From Ghiorsea sp. (GTDB lineage Bacteria; Pseudomonadota; Zetaproteobacteria; Mariprofundales; Mariprofundaceae), in NCBI GenBank assembly GCA_027059605.1, contig JALSZC010000186.1, positions 1 through 33,624 of the forward strand: a stretch of 33,624 nucleotides of DNA, read 5' to 3'. The notes beneath the pieces are model-generated. The model ran no database searches, was not told where the DNA came from, and was given only the letters and a program-made list of their open reading frames with translations. Numbering within the stretch: the stretch's first letter is position 1; the number at the start of each line of letters is the position of its first letter. The translations under genes and the position numbers were made by a program. This document shows positions 20,146-29,295 of the stretch, one piece after another.

Positions 20146-21003
20146 ATGGCATCGGCTAAGGAAATACGTGGGCAAATTAAGGCCACGCAAAACACTTCGA
20201 AGATTACCAAAGCCATGGAAATGGTTGCGGCAAGTAAAATGCGTAAAGCACAAGATGCGGTGGCCTCATCACGTGCTTATGCTGAAGGCATACATGCTAT
20301 CATTGCAAACCTAACCCAAGCTCACCCTGAGTATAAACATCCTTTTATTACACCTCGTGATGAAGTAAAAAAGGTTGCTTATATTGTGGTGTCCTCAGAT
20401 AAAGGTTTGTGTGGTGGTTTGAATACAAACGTGTTTAAACATGCATTAACAAGTATGAAGGAAGTACAGGAAACGGCTGAGATTGAAGTGCTCAATATAG
20501 GTCGTCGTGCTGGCTTGTTTATGAAGCGTGTTGCACCACTTACAGCAAGTGTTGAAGATATCAGTGACCAGCCTGTATTGTCCGAGGTTTTACCGATTGT
20601 GACACTTGCAGCTGAAAAGTATATCAAAGGCGAATATGATGAAGTTCGCTTGGTGTTCAACACGTTTGTGAACACTATGACGCAAACACCAACAGAAGTG
20701 ACTTTGATCCCTAGCCCTGAGCCAGAGGTTGAAAATTTATCTGGTCATTGGGATTACATATATGAGCCAGATAGTAAAGAGGTTCTTGATGGATTGTTGC
20801 GCCGTTATATTGAGACGCTTGTTTATCAGTCTGTGTTGGAAAACAAAGCTTGTGAACAATCGGCACGAATGGTTGCAATGAAATCTGCAACAGATAATGC
20901 AAAAGATATTATATCTGATTTGCAAATTACTTATAACAAGGCGCGTCAAGCAGCAATTACGCAAGAACTTGCTGAAATTTGTGCCGGTGCAGCAGCTGCA
21001 TAG
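20146..21003 (+). CDS. atpG: ATP synthase F1 subunit gamma
   Basis: EIRGQIKATQNTSKITKAMEMVAASKMRKAQ; SSDKGLCGGLN; C-terminal YNKARQAAITQELAEICAGAAA. Confidence 0.98.
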   Translation: MASAKEIRGQIKATQNTSKITKAMEMVAASKMRKAQDAVASSRAYAEGIHAIIANLTQAHPEYKHPFITPRDEVKKVAYIVVSSDKGLCGGLNTNVFKHALTSMKEVQETAEIEVLNIGRRAGLFMKRVAPLTASVEDISDQPVLSEVLPIVTLAAEKYIKGEYDEVRLVFNTFVNTMTQTPTEVTLIPSPEPEVENLSGHWDYIYEPDSKEVLDGLLRRYIETLVYQSVLENKACEQSARMVAMKSATDNAKDIISDLQITYNKARQAAITQELAEICAGAAAA

Positions 21004-22413
<1,410 letters not shown>

Positions 22414-22418
22414 TTATC

Positions 22419-22826
22419 ATGTCTAGCATGGAAGTTTTAGTCGCTACAGCTGAGCGTGAAGTTTATAGTGGTCAAGCAACCATGTTAATTGTACCTGGTG
22501 CTGAGGGTGAGCTTGGTATTTTACCAAAACATAGCCCTTTATTATCTGCTTTAAAATCAGGCGAACTACAAATTACCAATGGTGATGAAGTAGATGAGGT
22601 GTTTGTTTCTGGTGGTTACATGGAAGTACAACCAGACAAGGTAACAATTTTGGCAGATACTGCAGAGCGTGCCTCTGATATGGATGAAGCTGAAATTGTT
22701 GCAGCTCAACGTCGTGCTGAAGAGATTGTTGCATCTAAAAGTGCTGACGTTGATTTGGCTATGGCTGAAGCTGAGCTTGCAATACTCACTGCGCGCTTAC
22801 GTTTACTAAGAAAAAAACGTAAGTAA
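22419..22826 (+). CDS. atpC: ATP synthase F1 subunit epsilon
   Basis: GQATMLIVPGAEGELGILPKHSPLLSALKSGELQI and helical C-terminus. Confidence 0.96.
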   Translation: MSSMEVLVATAEREVYSGQATMLIVPGAEGELGILPKHSPLLSALKSGELQITNGDEVDEVFVSGGYMEVQPDKVTILADTAERASDMDEAEIVAAQRRAEEIVASKSADVDLAMAEAELAILTARLRLLRKKRK

Positions 22827-22851
22827 TTGAGAAGCTATTTGCATATTACTG

Positions 22852-22880
22852 TAAAAGGTCGCCTTTTGGCGGCCTTTTTT
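22852..22880 (+). terminator. Rho-independent terminator of the atp operon
   Basis: AAAGGTCGCC-TTTT-GGCGGCCTTT stem (one G-T pair) followed by T run. Confidence 0.9.
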
Positions 22881-22924
22881 ATGCTAAATATTGCTTGTTG
22901 TACGCTTTCTTTTTAAAGTAAGCC

Positions 22925-23566
22925 ATGGTTGTTCAAAAGGAAAAACATTCACATGTGAGCAGGCGGCTAAAAATTTGCGGTATTACTCGTCTAGAGGATG
23001 CGCTGCTGGCATCAGAATGTGGAGCAGATGCCATAGGTTTTGTGTTTTATGATAAATCACCACGCTATATCCATCCTGAAAACGCGAATAAAATTATTCA
23101 GGCTTTGCCACCTTTTTTGACGATTGTAGGATTGTTTGTCAACCCTACACAAAATGAAATTGATGATACATTAGCAGTGTGTTCGCTTGATGTTATACAA
23201 CTTCATGGCGATGAATCGGCTGATTTTTGTGCGTCCCAAAATCGCAGGGTGATTAAAGCTCTTCCTGTTTCTGAACCGAAAGATTTAATGCGTATTACTG
23301 CTTATGATTGTACAGTATTGCTCGATGCCAAAGCTCCTTCAGGTGTCTATGGTGGTACAGGCAATAGTTTTGATTGGGGTATGCTAAGCGAGGTCACACA
23401 TGATTTCCCCCTTATCCTTGCCGGCGGTATAGATGCGAATAATGTGGTTGATGCAAAACGTATCCAAGGCTTTTATGCATTAGATGTATCTTCTGGAGTA
23501 GAGTCTGCTAAGGGCATTAAAGATAAACAAAAATTAAAAGAATTATGTGAGAAGTTCTGTGATTGA
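22925..23566 (+). CDS. trpF: Phosphoribosylanthranilate isomerase
   Basis: [50 protein letters not shown]; upstream of trpB-trpA. Confidence 0.96.
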   Translation: MVVQKEKHSHVSRRLKICGITRLEDALLASECGADAIGFVFYDKSPRYIHPENANKIIQALPPFLTIVGLFVNPTQNEIDDTLAVCSLDVIQLHGDESADFCASQNRRVIKALPVSEPKDLMRITAYDCTVLLDAKAPSGVYGGTGNSFDWGMLSEVTHDFPLILAGGIDANNVVDAKRIQGFYALDVSSGVESAKGIKDKQKLKELCEKFCD

Positions 23567-24788
23567 TTATGACTTAAGCATCAAACATGCGCCAGATGAA
23601 GGTGGTCACTTTGGAGAGTACGGTGGTCGTTTTGCTGCTGAAACTTTGATGCAGCCTTTAAAGGAAATTGAGGATGCGTTTTTTTCAGCATGGGCTGATC
23701 CAAGCTTTCATAAAGAGCGCCTAGATTTACTGAAGAATTATGTGGGTCGCGCAACACCGCTTTACCATGCAAAACAATTAACGGCTGAAGTTGGTGGCGC
23801 ACAGATTTATTTAAAACGAGAAGACCTAAACCATACGGGTGCTCATAAAGTCAACAATACGATTGGACAGGCTTTGCTGGCTCGCCGTATGGGTAAAAAG
23901 AAGGTGATTGCTGAAACAGGGGCAGGGCAGCATGGTGTCGCCACAGCAACCGTTGCTGCAATGTTTAATATGCAATGCGATATTTATATGGGGCGTGAAG
24001 ATATTCGTAGGCAAGCACCTAATGTGTTTCGCATGAAGTTGCTAGGTGCGAATGTTATTCCCGTTGATTCAGGTAATGCAACCTTAAAAGATGCTGTCAA
24101 TGAAGCTCTGCGTGTTTGGGTAGCATCATGTGAAGACACCTATTATATTTTTGGTACTGCGGCAGGTCCACACCCTTTTCCTCTCATGGTTAGACAGTTT
24201 CATACTGTTATTGGTCAAGAAGCCAGAGAGCAGTGCTTGGTACAAGCAGGCAAGCTTCCAGATGTTGCTGTAGCGTGTGTGGGTGGAGGCTCTAATGCTA
24301 TGGGGCTGTTGCACCCACTATGGGATGATACCAGTGTACGCCTGGTGGCTGTTGAAGCAGGTGGTCATGGCTTAAACTCTGGCGAACACGCGGCATCACT
24401 TGCCAAAGGTAAGCCTGGTATTATTCATGGAAGTTTAAGTTATGTTTTAGCTGATAATGAAGGGCAAATCTCTGCAGATGCACATAGTATCTCAGCAGGT
24501 TTAGACTATCCTGGTGTAGGACCTGAACTGGCATTTATGATGAAAGAAGGGCGTTTAGACTTAGATAGTGCCACAGATGATGAAGCCTTGGAAGCCTTTC
24601 AGGTATTAACCAAAGCTGAAGGTATTATACCCGCACTGGAATCTAGCCATGCTTTAGCTGCAGGGATGCGTATTGCAGCAACGATGGAACAAGATCAAGT
24701 TGTGCTTATCAATTTATCGGGGCGTGGTGATAAAGACTTAGGTACTGTTATGGATCTGTTGGGTTTTGATGATGAGGGGAAATCATGA
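23547..24788 (+). CDS. trpB: Tryptophan synthase beta chain (GTG start, 23547 or 23559)
   Basis: [21 protein letters not shown] motif [39 protein letters not shown]. Confidence 0.98.
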   Translation: MRSSVIDYDLSIKHAPDEGGHFGEYGGRFAAETLMQPLKEIEDAFFSAWADPSFHKERLDLLKNYVGRATPLYHAKQLTAEVGGAQIYLKREDLNHTGAHKVNNTIGQALLARRMGKKKVIAETGAGQHGVATATVAAMFNMQCDIYMGREDIRRQAPNVFRMKLLGANVIPVDSGNATLKDAVNEALRVWVASCEDTYYIFGTAAGPHPFPLMVRQFHTVIGQEAREQCLVQAGKLPDVAVACVGGGSNAMGLLHPLWDDTSVRLVAVEAGGHGLNSGEHAASLAKGKPGIIHGSLSYVLADNEGQISADAHSISAGLDYPGVGPELAFMMKEGRLDLDSATDDEALEAFQVLTKAEGIIPALESSHALAAGMRIAATMEQDQVVLINLSGRGDKDLGTVMDLLGFDDEGKS

Positions 24789-25594
24789 GCAAGCGTTTAG
24801 CAGAAGTTTTTGCGCGCTGTGAAGCAGAAAGTAGGTCTGCACTTGTGGGTTATTTAACTGCAGGAGATCCATCGGTTGAAATATCTGAAAAGTTGATGCT
24901 TAGTCTTGCTGAACATGTAGATATTATTGAAATCGGTCTTCCTTTTTCAGATCCTATGGCTGATGGTCCAGTGATTCAGGCTGCCAGTGAACGGGCACTT
25001 GCAGCAGGCACACATTTTGATGATGTGCTGTGTATTGCAAAAAGTATTCGAGACAAACATCCTGATATTGGTATTGTGCTCATGGGCTATGCCAATGTTC
25101 CTTATACCATAGGATTTGAAGTATTTGCACAACGTGCTTCTGCAGCAGGTGTGGATGGCGTGTTGTTGGTCGATATACCCGCTGAGGAAAGTGCTTTGTG
25201 TGCCGATATATTTAAGCAACATGGTTTGAGTCAAATCATGTTGTTAGCACCGACATCTACCGAAGAAAGAATACAATTAGCGGCAGATACAGGTGATGGG
25301 TTTATTTATTATGTATCCCTTGCAGGTATTACTGGGGCAGAGATGGGGGAAGTAGCTAAAATTAAAGATAAGTTGTCATTAATTCGACAATACTCTAAGC
25401 TCCCTATATGTGTAGGTTTTGGTGTGAAAACAACTAAGCAAGCAGCAGACCTTGCAAGCTTTGCTGATGGTGTTGTGGTTGGCAGTTATTTTGTGAGTCA
25501 AATCACATCCAATATGAATGCGGAAGATGTTATAGTGGATAACCTATCGACATCTGCCTCAGCATTGGCCTCAGCAATGTATAAGGCGATATAA
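24785..25594 (+). CDS. trpA: Tryptophan synthase alpha chain
   Basis: [67 protein letters not shown] overlap with trpB. Confidence 0.98.
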   Translation: MSKRLAEVFARCEAESRSALVGYLTAGDPSVEISEKLMLSLAEHVDIIEIGLPFSDPMADGPVIQAASERALAAGTHFDDVLCIAKSIRDKHPDIGIVLMGYANVPYTIGFEVFAQRASAAGVDGVLLVDIPAEESALCADIFKQHGLSQIMLLAPTSTEERIQLAADTGDGFIYYVSLAGITGAEMGEVAKIKDKLSLIRQYSKLPICVGFGVKTTKQAADLASFADGVVVGSYFVSQITSNMNAEDVIVDNLSTSASALASAMYKAI

Positions 25595-25614
25595 GCTGTG
25601 GAATTGGAGTATAG

Positions 25615-26406
25615 ATGAAAATTCGAGTGTTAGGCTGTTATGGTGGGCAGCTATTGGGCTTTCACCTGACCTCTTTTTTGGTGAATGATACTGTATTGTT
25701 AGATGCAGGGTCGCCGACTGAAATCCTCACGCTTGAAGAACAAGGTAATATTGAACATATTTTCCTTTCGCATACCCATCTCGACCACATCAAGGATATT
25801 GCATTTTTGGCGGATAATCGTTCTTTGAAGCGCTGGGGTGGGCAACCTGAAGCTAGTGCAATCACGATTCATAGTTTACAAGAAAACTTAGACACACTAT
25901 CTGAACACTTTTTGAATAATATTGTATGGCCAGACTTTACCAAGATACCAACCAAAAAAGACGGTATTTTGAAAATGAGTAGCTTTAAGGCAGAGGAAGT
26001 TATTGAGGTTGATGGTCTAAAAGTTACGCCTATTCGTGTTGAGCATCCTGTGCCTTGTACAGGCTTTTTATTGGATCAAGGTGGTGCACAAATGATTTTC
26101 ACAGCTGATACTGGGCATACGGATAGAATCTGGGAAATTGCTAATGCTCAGCCCAATTTGCGTGCTTTGATTATTGATTGCTCATTTCCTAACAACTGTG
26201 AGGAATTGGCAGAGATTAGTGGTCATTTGACCCCCAAAGGTATGGCACAAGAATTGAAAAAATTAGATCGTTTGGGTGAAATTCCTATTTATTTATATCA
26301 TATGAAACCAGAAGTTTTGACAGAAATGGCTTCAGAGGTTGAAGCTGAAAGTATTCCTCACTTGCGTATGCTAACGCAAGTTGATGAGCTTATCATCGAA
26401 GCTTAA
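25615..26406 (+). CDS. MBL-fold hydrolase resembling class II 3',5'-cyclic-nucleotide phosphodiesterase
   Basis: LSHTHLDHIKDIAFLADN metal-binding motif; HFLNNIVWPDFTKIP; FTADTGHTDRIWE; LYHMKPEV. These resemble PDEase_II family motifs. Confidence 0.75.
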   Translation: MKIRVLGCYGGQLLGFHLTSFLVNDTVLLDAGSPTEILTLEEQGNIEHIFLSHTHLDHIKDIAFLADNRSLKRWGGQPEASAITIHSLQENLDTLSEHFLNNIVWPDFTKIPTKKDGILKMSSFKAEEVIEVDGLKVTPIRVEHPVPCTGFLLDQGGAQMIFTADTGHTDRIWEIANAQPNLRALIIDCSFPNNCEELAEISGHLTPKGMAQELKKLDRLGEIPIYLYHMKPEVLTEMASEVEAESIPHLRMLTQVDELIIEA

Positions 26407-26428
26407 CTGGTTTTTTAAAGGAAGTTAT

Positions 26429-27301
26429 ATGAGTTGGTTAACCCGTTTAATTGAGCGACCTAAAAGTATTTTGGGTTCAAGCAAGGATAGTGACACACCT
26501 GATGGCTTATGGATCAAATGTCCAGGCTGTGCAGATACTTTGTATAATAAAGAGCTGATGCGCTCAGACATGGTATGCCCTCGCTGCAATCAACATTTGC
26601 GCCTACCTACGGCGGATCGTGCCTCTTTTTTGTTTGATGCAGACAGCTATGATGAATGTGACACTCATTTGTTTTCTAAAGATGTTTTGCAATTTAAAGA
26701 CCAAAAGCGTTATGGTGAACGTATCAAGGCTGCCAATAAAAAGGCAGGGAAAAATGATGCAGCACGTAATTATCTAGGTGATATTGAAGGTGTAACAACT
26801 TCAGTGACCATGTTTGAATTTGCCTATATGGGTGGAAGCATGGGCTCTGTAGTTGGTGAAAAAATAGTTTTGGGTATGGAGCGAGCACTTGAACGTGGTT
26901 GCCCCTATCTATTGGTTACCGCCTCAGGCGGAGCACGCATGCAGGAAGGTATCTTGTCATTGATGCAAATGGCAAAAACATCTTCTGTAGTGAACAAGCT
27001 GAATGAAGCCAAGCTTCCATTTGTGTGTTTGTTGACAGACCCAACCATGGGTGGTGTGTCAGCATCGGTTGCATGGCTTGGTGATGTGATTATTGCAGAG
27101 CCAGGGGCTTTGATTGGTTTTGCAGGGCCACGAGTGATTCAAGAAACCGTGGCAGAAGATTTGCCTGAAGGTTTTCAGCGTGCAGAGTTTTTACTTGAGC
27201 ATGGTTTGATTGATGATGTAGTTGACCGTCGTGAGCAACGTACTTACCTCAAAACACTGTTTGACCATCTGATGGCAAGAGCTTATCGGCAAACCCATTA
27301 A
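26429..27301 (+). CDS. accD: Acetyl-CoA carboxylase carboxyltransferase subunit beta
   Basis: ATG 26429 after aaaggaag; MSWLTRLIERPKSILGSSK; zinc ribbon CPGCADTLYNKELMRSDMVCPRCNQHLRL; TASGGARMQEGILSLMQMAKTS. The ORF-track start (26381) is upstream of the likely start. Confidence 0.97.
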   Translation: MSWLTRLIERPKSILGSSKDSDTPDGLWIKCPGCADTLYNKELMRSDMVCPRCNQHLRLPTADRASFLFDADSYDECDTHLFSKDVLQFKDQKRYGERIKAANKKAGKNDAARNYLGDIEGVTTSVTMFEFAYMGGSMGSVVGEKIVLGMERALERGCPYLLVTASGGARMQEGILSLMQMAKTSSVVNKLNEAKLPFVCLLTDPTMGGVSASVAWLGDVIIAEPGALIGFAGPRVIQETVAEDLPEGFQRAEFLLEHGLIDDVVDRREQRTYLKTLFDHLMARAYRQTH

Positions 27302-27304
27302 ATC

Positions 27305-28498
27305 ATGAAGCAAGATAAGCCTCATTCTGTTGAGGCTTGGTTAGAAGCACTGGGAATGCCGAGTGCTGATCGAAATTATTTACCAGGACATGAACGTGTT
27401 CAAATGTTGCTTGATGCAGCGGAGAAGGAAGGTGTCTTTTTTCAGCGTCCTCTGCTGCGTATTCGTGTAGCGGGCACCAATGGTAAAGGTTCGACGGCAC
27501 ATTTTTTAGCACAAGCCTTACAACACTGTGGATATAAAGTTGGTCTTTATACGTCACCACATATTATGCAGTTTCATGAGCGTATGCGTATTCAAAGTGT
27601 TCCAATTTCTAATTCACAACTTACAGATCTTATGGCAAAGATGATGCCGTTGGCATTGGATGCTGGAGCTTCTTATTTTGAAACAGCGACAGTGTTGGCA
27701 TTGAGCCACTTTAGTATGCATCAGGTGGATGTAGAAATTTTAGAAGCAGGTGTGGGTGCAAAGTTAGATGCAACTACGGCTGTGCTTGCAGATGTAGGTG
27801 TATTGACACCTGTTGCCTTGGATCACCAAGATTGGTTGGGCAATGATTTGGTATCCATTGCCCAAGATAAGGCATATGTTTTTCAAGGCTGTGATATCAA
27901 AGTGAGTGCACCCCAAGCACCAGAAGTGAAGCAGGTTTTAGCGCAGATGGATTATAATATTGTTGAAGCTAAGCCTTTGCTTGAGCCATTGGCGGTGTTG
28001 GGTATTCATCAACAAGAAAATGCAGGTGTGGCTTGGCAAGTATTGCAGCAGCTTCAGAGTCATCATAAGGCATTTGAATCATTAGATTTAAATGGTTGTT
28101 TACAGGTATTGAAGCAAGCAAATATTGCAGGTCGCTTGCAGGTGTATTCTTGTTTACAGCATACTTTTTGGTTGGATGCGGCACACAATAGCCATGCAAT
28201 CGATGCTTTGCTGCCAACACTAGCTTCATTAGGGCATATGTTTGATGTGATTATTTTATGTACAAGGCAAGATAGAGATTTGAGTGATTGTGTACCGAAA
28301 TTGGAGTCATTTGCGCATAAAATGGTGGTGATGACAGGAGATGGAAAACATGCCTATGCTTCAGTGGAGCAAGCACTTGAAGCGGAAACCAAAGCTGTGA
28401 CTTCGGGGCGATTTCTTGTTTTAGGCTCCTTTATAACCTTAGGTGCAGCTTTACAATGGATGGAAGAGCATGAGCATTCATATTTATATCAATCATGA
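27305..28498 (+). CDS. folC: Bifunctional folylpolyglutamate synthase/dihydrofolate synthase (somewhat divergent)
   Basis: RIRVAGTNGKGSTAHFLAQAL P-loop; GLYTSPHIMQFHERMRI; LDHQDWLGNDLVSIAQDKA; WLDAAHNSHA; adjacent to accD. Confidence 0.93.
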   Translation: MKQDKPHSVEAWLEALGMPSADRNYLPGHERVQMLLDAAEKEGVFFQRPLLRIRVAGTNGKGSTAHFLAQALQHCGYKVGLYTSPHIMQFHERMRIQSVPISNSQLTDLMAKMMPLALDAGASYFETATVLALSHFSMHQVDVEILEAGVGAKLDATTAVLADVGVLTPVALDHQDWLGNDLVSIAQDKAYVFQGCDIKVSAPQAPEVKQVLAQMDYNIVEAKPLLEPLAVLGIHQQENAGVAWQVLQQLQSHHKAFESLDLNGCLQVLKQANIAGRLQVYSCLQHTFWLDAAHNSHAIDALLPTLASLGHMFDVIILCTRQDRDLSDCVPKLESFAHKMVVMTGDGKHAYASVEQALEAETKAVTSGRFLVLGSFITLGAALQWMEEHEHSYLYQS

Positions 28499-28590
28499 GA
28501 AACAATGTTGGTAAGTTTATGTGTACTTTCATGAAAGGAAAAATGATAAATATTGTGTTTATGGTATTTTATATCATCATTTGTGCATGA
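28495..28590 (+). CDS. Candidate small membrane peptide / leader ORF between folC and ubiG (31 codons; alternative internal starts 28519, 28531, 28543)
   Basis: Manual translation MRNNVGKFMCTFMKGKMINIVFMVFYIIICA*; start overlaps the folC stop (ATGA) and stop overlaps the ubiG start (ATGA); AAGGA lies just before the internal ATG at 28543. Not in the ORF track because of length. Confidence 0.35.
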   Translation: MRNNVGKFMCTFMKGKMINIVFMVFYIIICA

Positions 28591-29291
28591 GTTCAATTTA
28601 TGTAGATGCTGAAGAAATTAAACGCTTTGAAGCCATTGCTGCAGAATGGTGGGATCCTAACGGTCGGTTTAAACCATTGCATCAAATTAACCCTTTACGT
28701 TTGGATTATATTGCACAGCGTGTAGATTTAAGTGCCGCTAAAGTTTTAGATGTTGGCTGTGGTGGTGGTCTGCTTGCTGAAGGCATGGCAAAGCGTGGTG
28801 CTGAGGTGACAGGTATTGACCGCTCACCCAAGGCATTAAGTGTTGCTGCTGTTCATGCAGAGCAGTCAGGTGCGCAAGTGGACTATCAAGAGAATGATGC
28901 GGAAACATGGGCAAAAACACATCAGGACACATATGATGTGGTGACTTGCTTAGAGGTGTTGGAGCATGTCCCTGATGTGGAGCGAGCAGTCAAAGCTTGT
29001 GCCGATATGCTCAAGCCAGGTGGTTTGTTTTTCTTTGCTACATTAAATCGTACACCAGAGTGTTATCTTAAAGCTATCATTGGTGCTGAATATTTGATGG
29101 GTTGGTTGCCTAAGGGCACACACCAATACAATAAATTTATTCGTCCATCAGAGATGATTCAAGCGGTTCGCTATGCTGGTTTAGAAGAGCAGGATATGCA
29201 GGGAATGAGTTATCGAATGTTATTGGGGCAGTTCTATTTATCGCATAATTTGAATGTGAACTATTTAGGTTTTGCGCGGAAACCTGCCTAA
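28587..29291 (+). CDS. ubiG: Ubiquinone biosynthesis O-methyltransferase
   Basis: MSSIYVDAEEIKRFEAIAAEWWDPNGRFKPLHQINPLRLDYI; SAM motif VLDVGCGGGLLAEGMAKRGAEVTGID; KGTHQYNKFIRPSEM. Confidence 0.97.
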   Translation: MSSIYVDAEEIKRFEAIAAEWWDPNGRFKPLHQINPLRLDYIAQRVDLSAAKVLDVGCGGGLLAEGMAKRGAEVTGIDRSPKALSVAAVHAEQSGAQVDYQENDAETWAKTHQDTYDVVTCLEVLEHVPDVERAVKACADMLKPGGLFFFATLNRTPECYLKAIIGAEYLMGWLPKGTHQYNKFIRPSEMIQAVRYAGLEEQDMQGMSYRMLLGQFYLSHNLNVNYLGFARKPA

Positions 29292-29295
29292 GTAG

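Noticed and set aside
26381-26428. Upstream extension of accD in the ORF track (MMSLSSKLNWFFKGSY)
   Set aside because: Overlaps the MBL gene tail; ATG 26429 has a good aaaggaag site and yields the canonical MSWL AccD N-terminus.
28521-28586. N-terminal extension of ubiG from GTG 28521 (MYFHERKNDKYCVYGILYHHLC)
   Set aside because: UbiG proteins begin close to the SSIYVDAEEIKRFEAIAAEWWDP segment; the extension has no SD and resembles out-of-frame reading of the small-ORF/inverted-repeat region.
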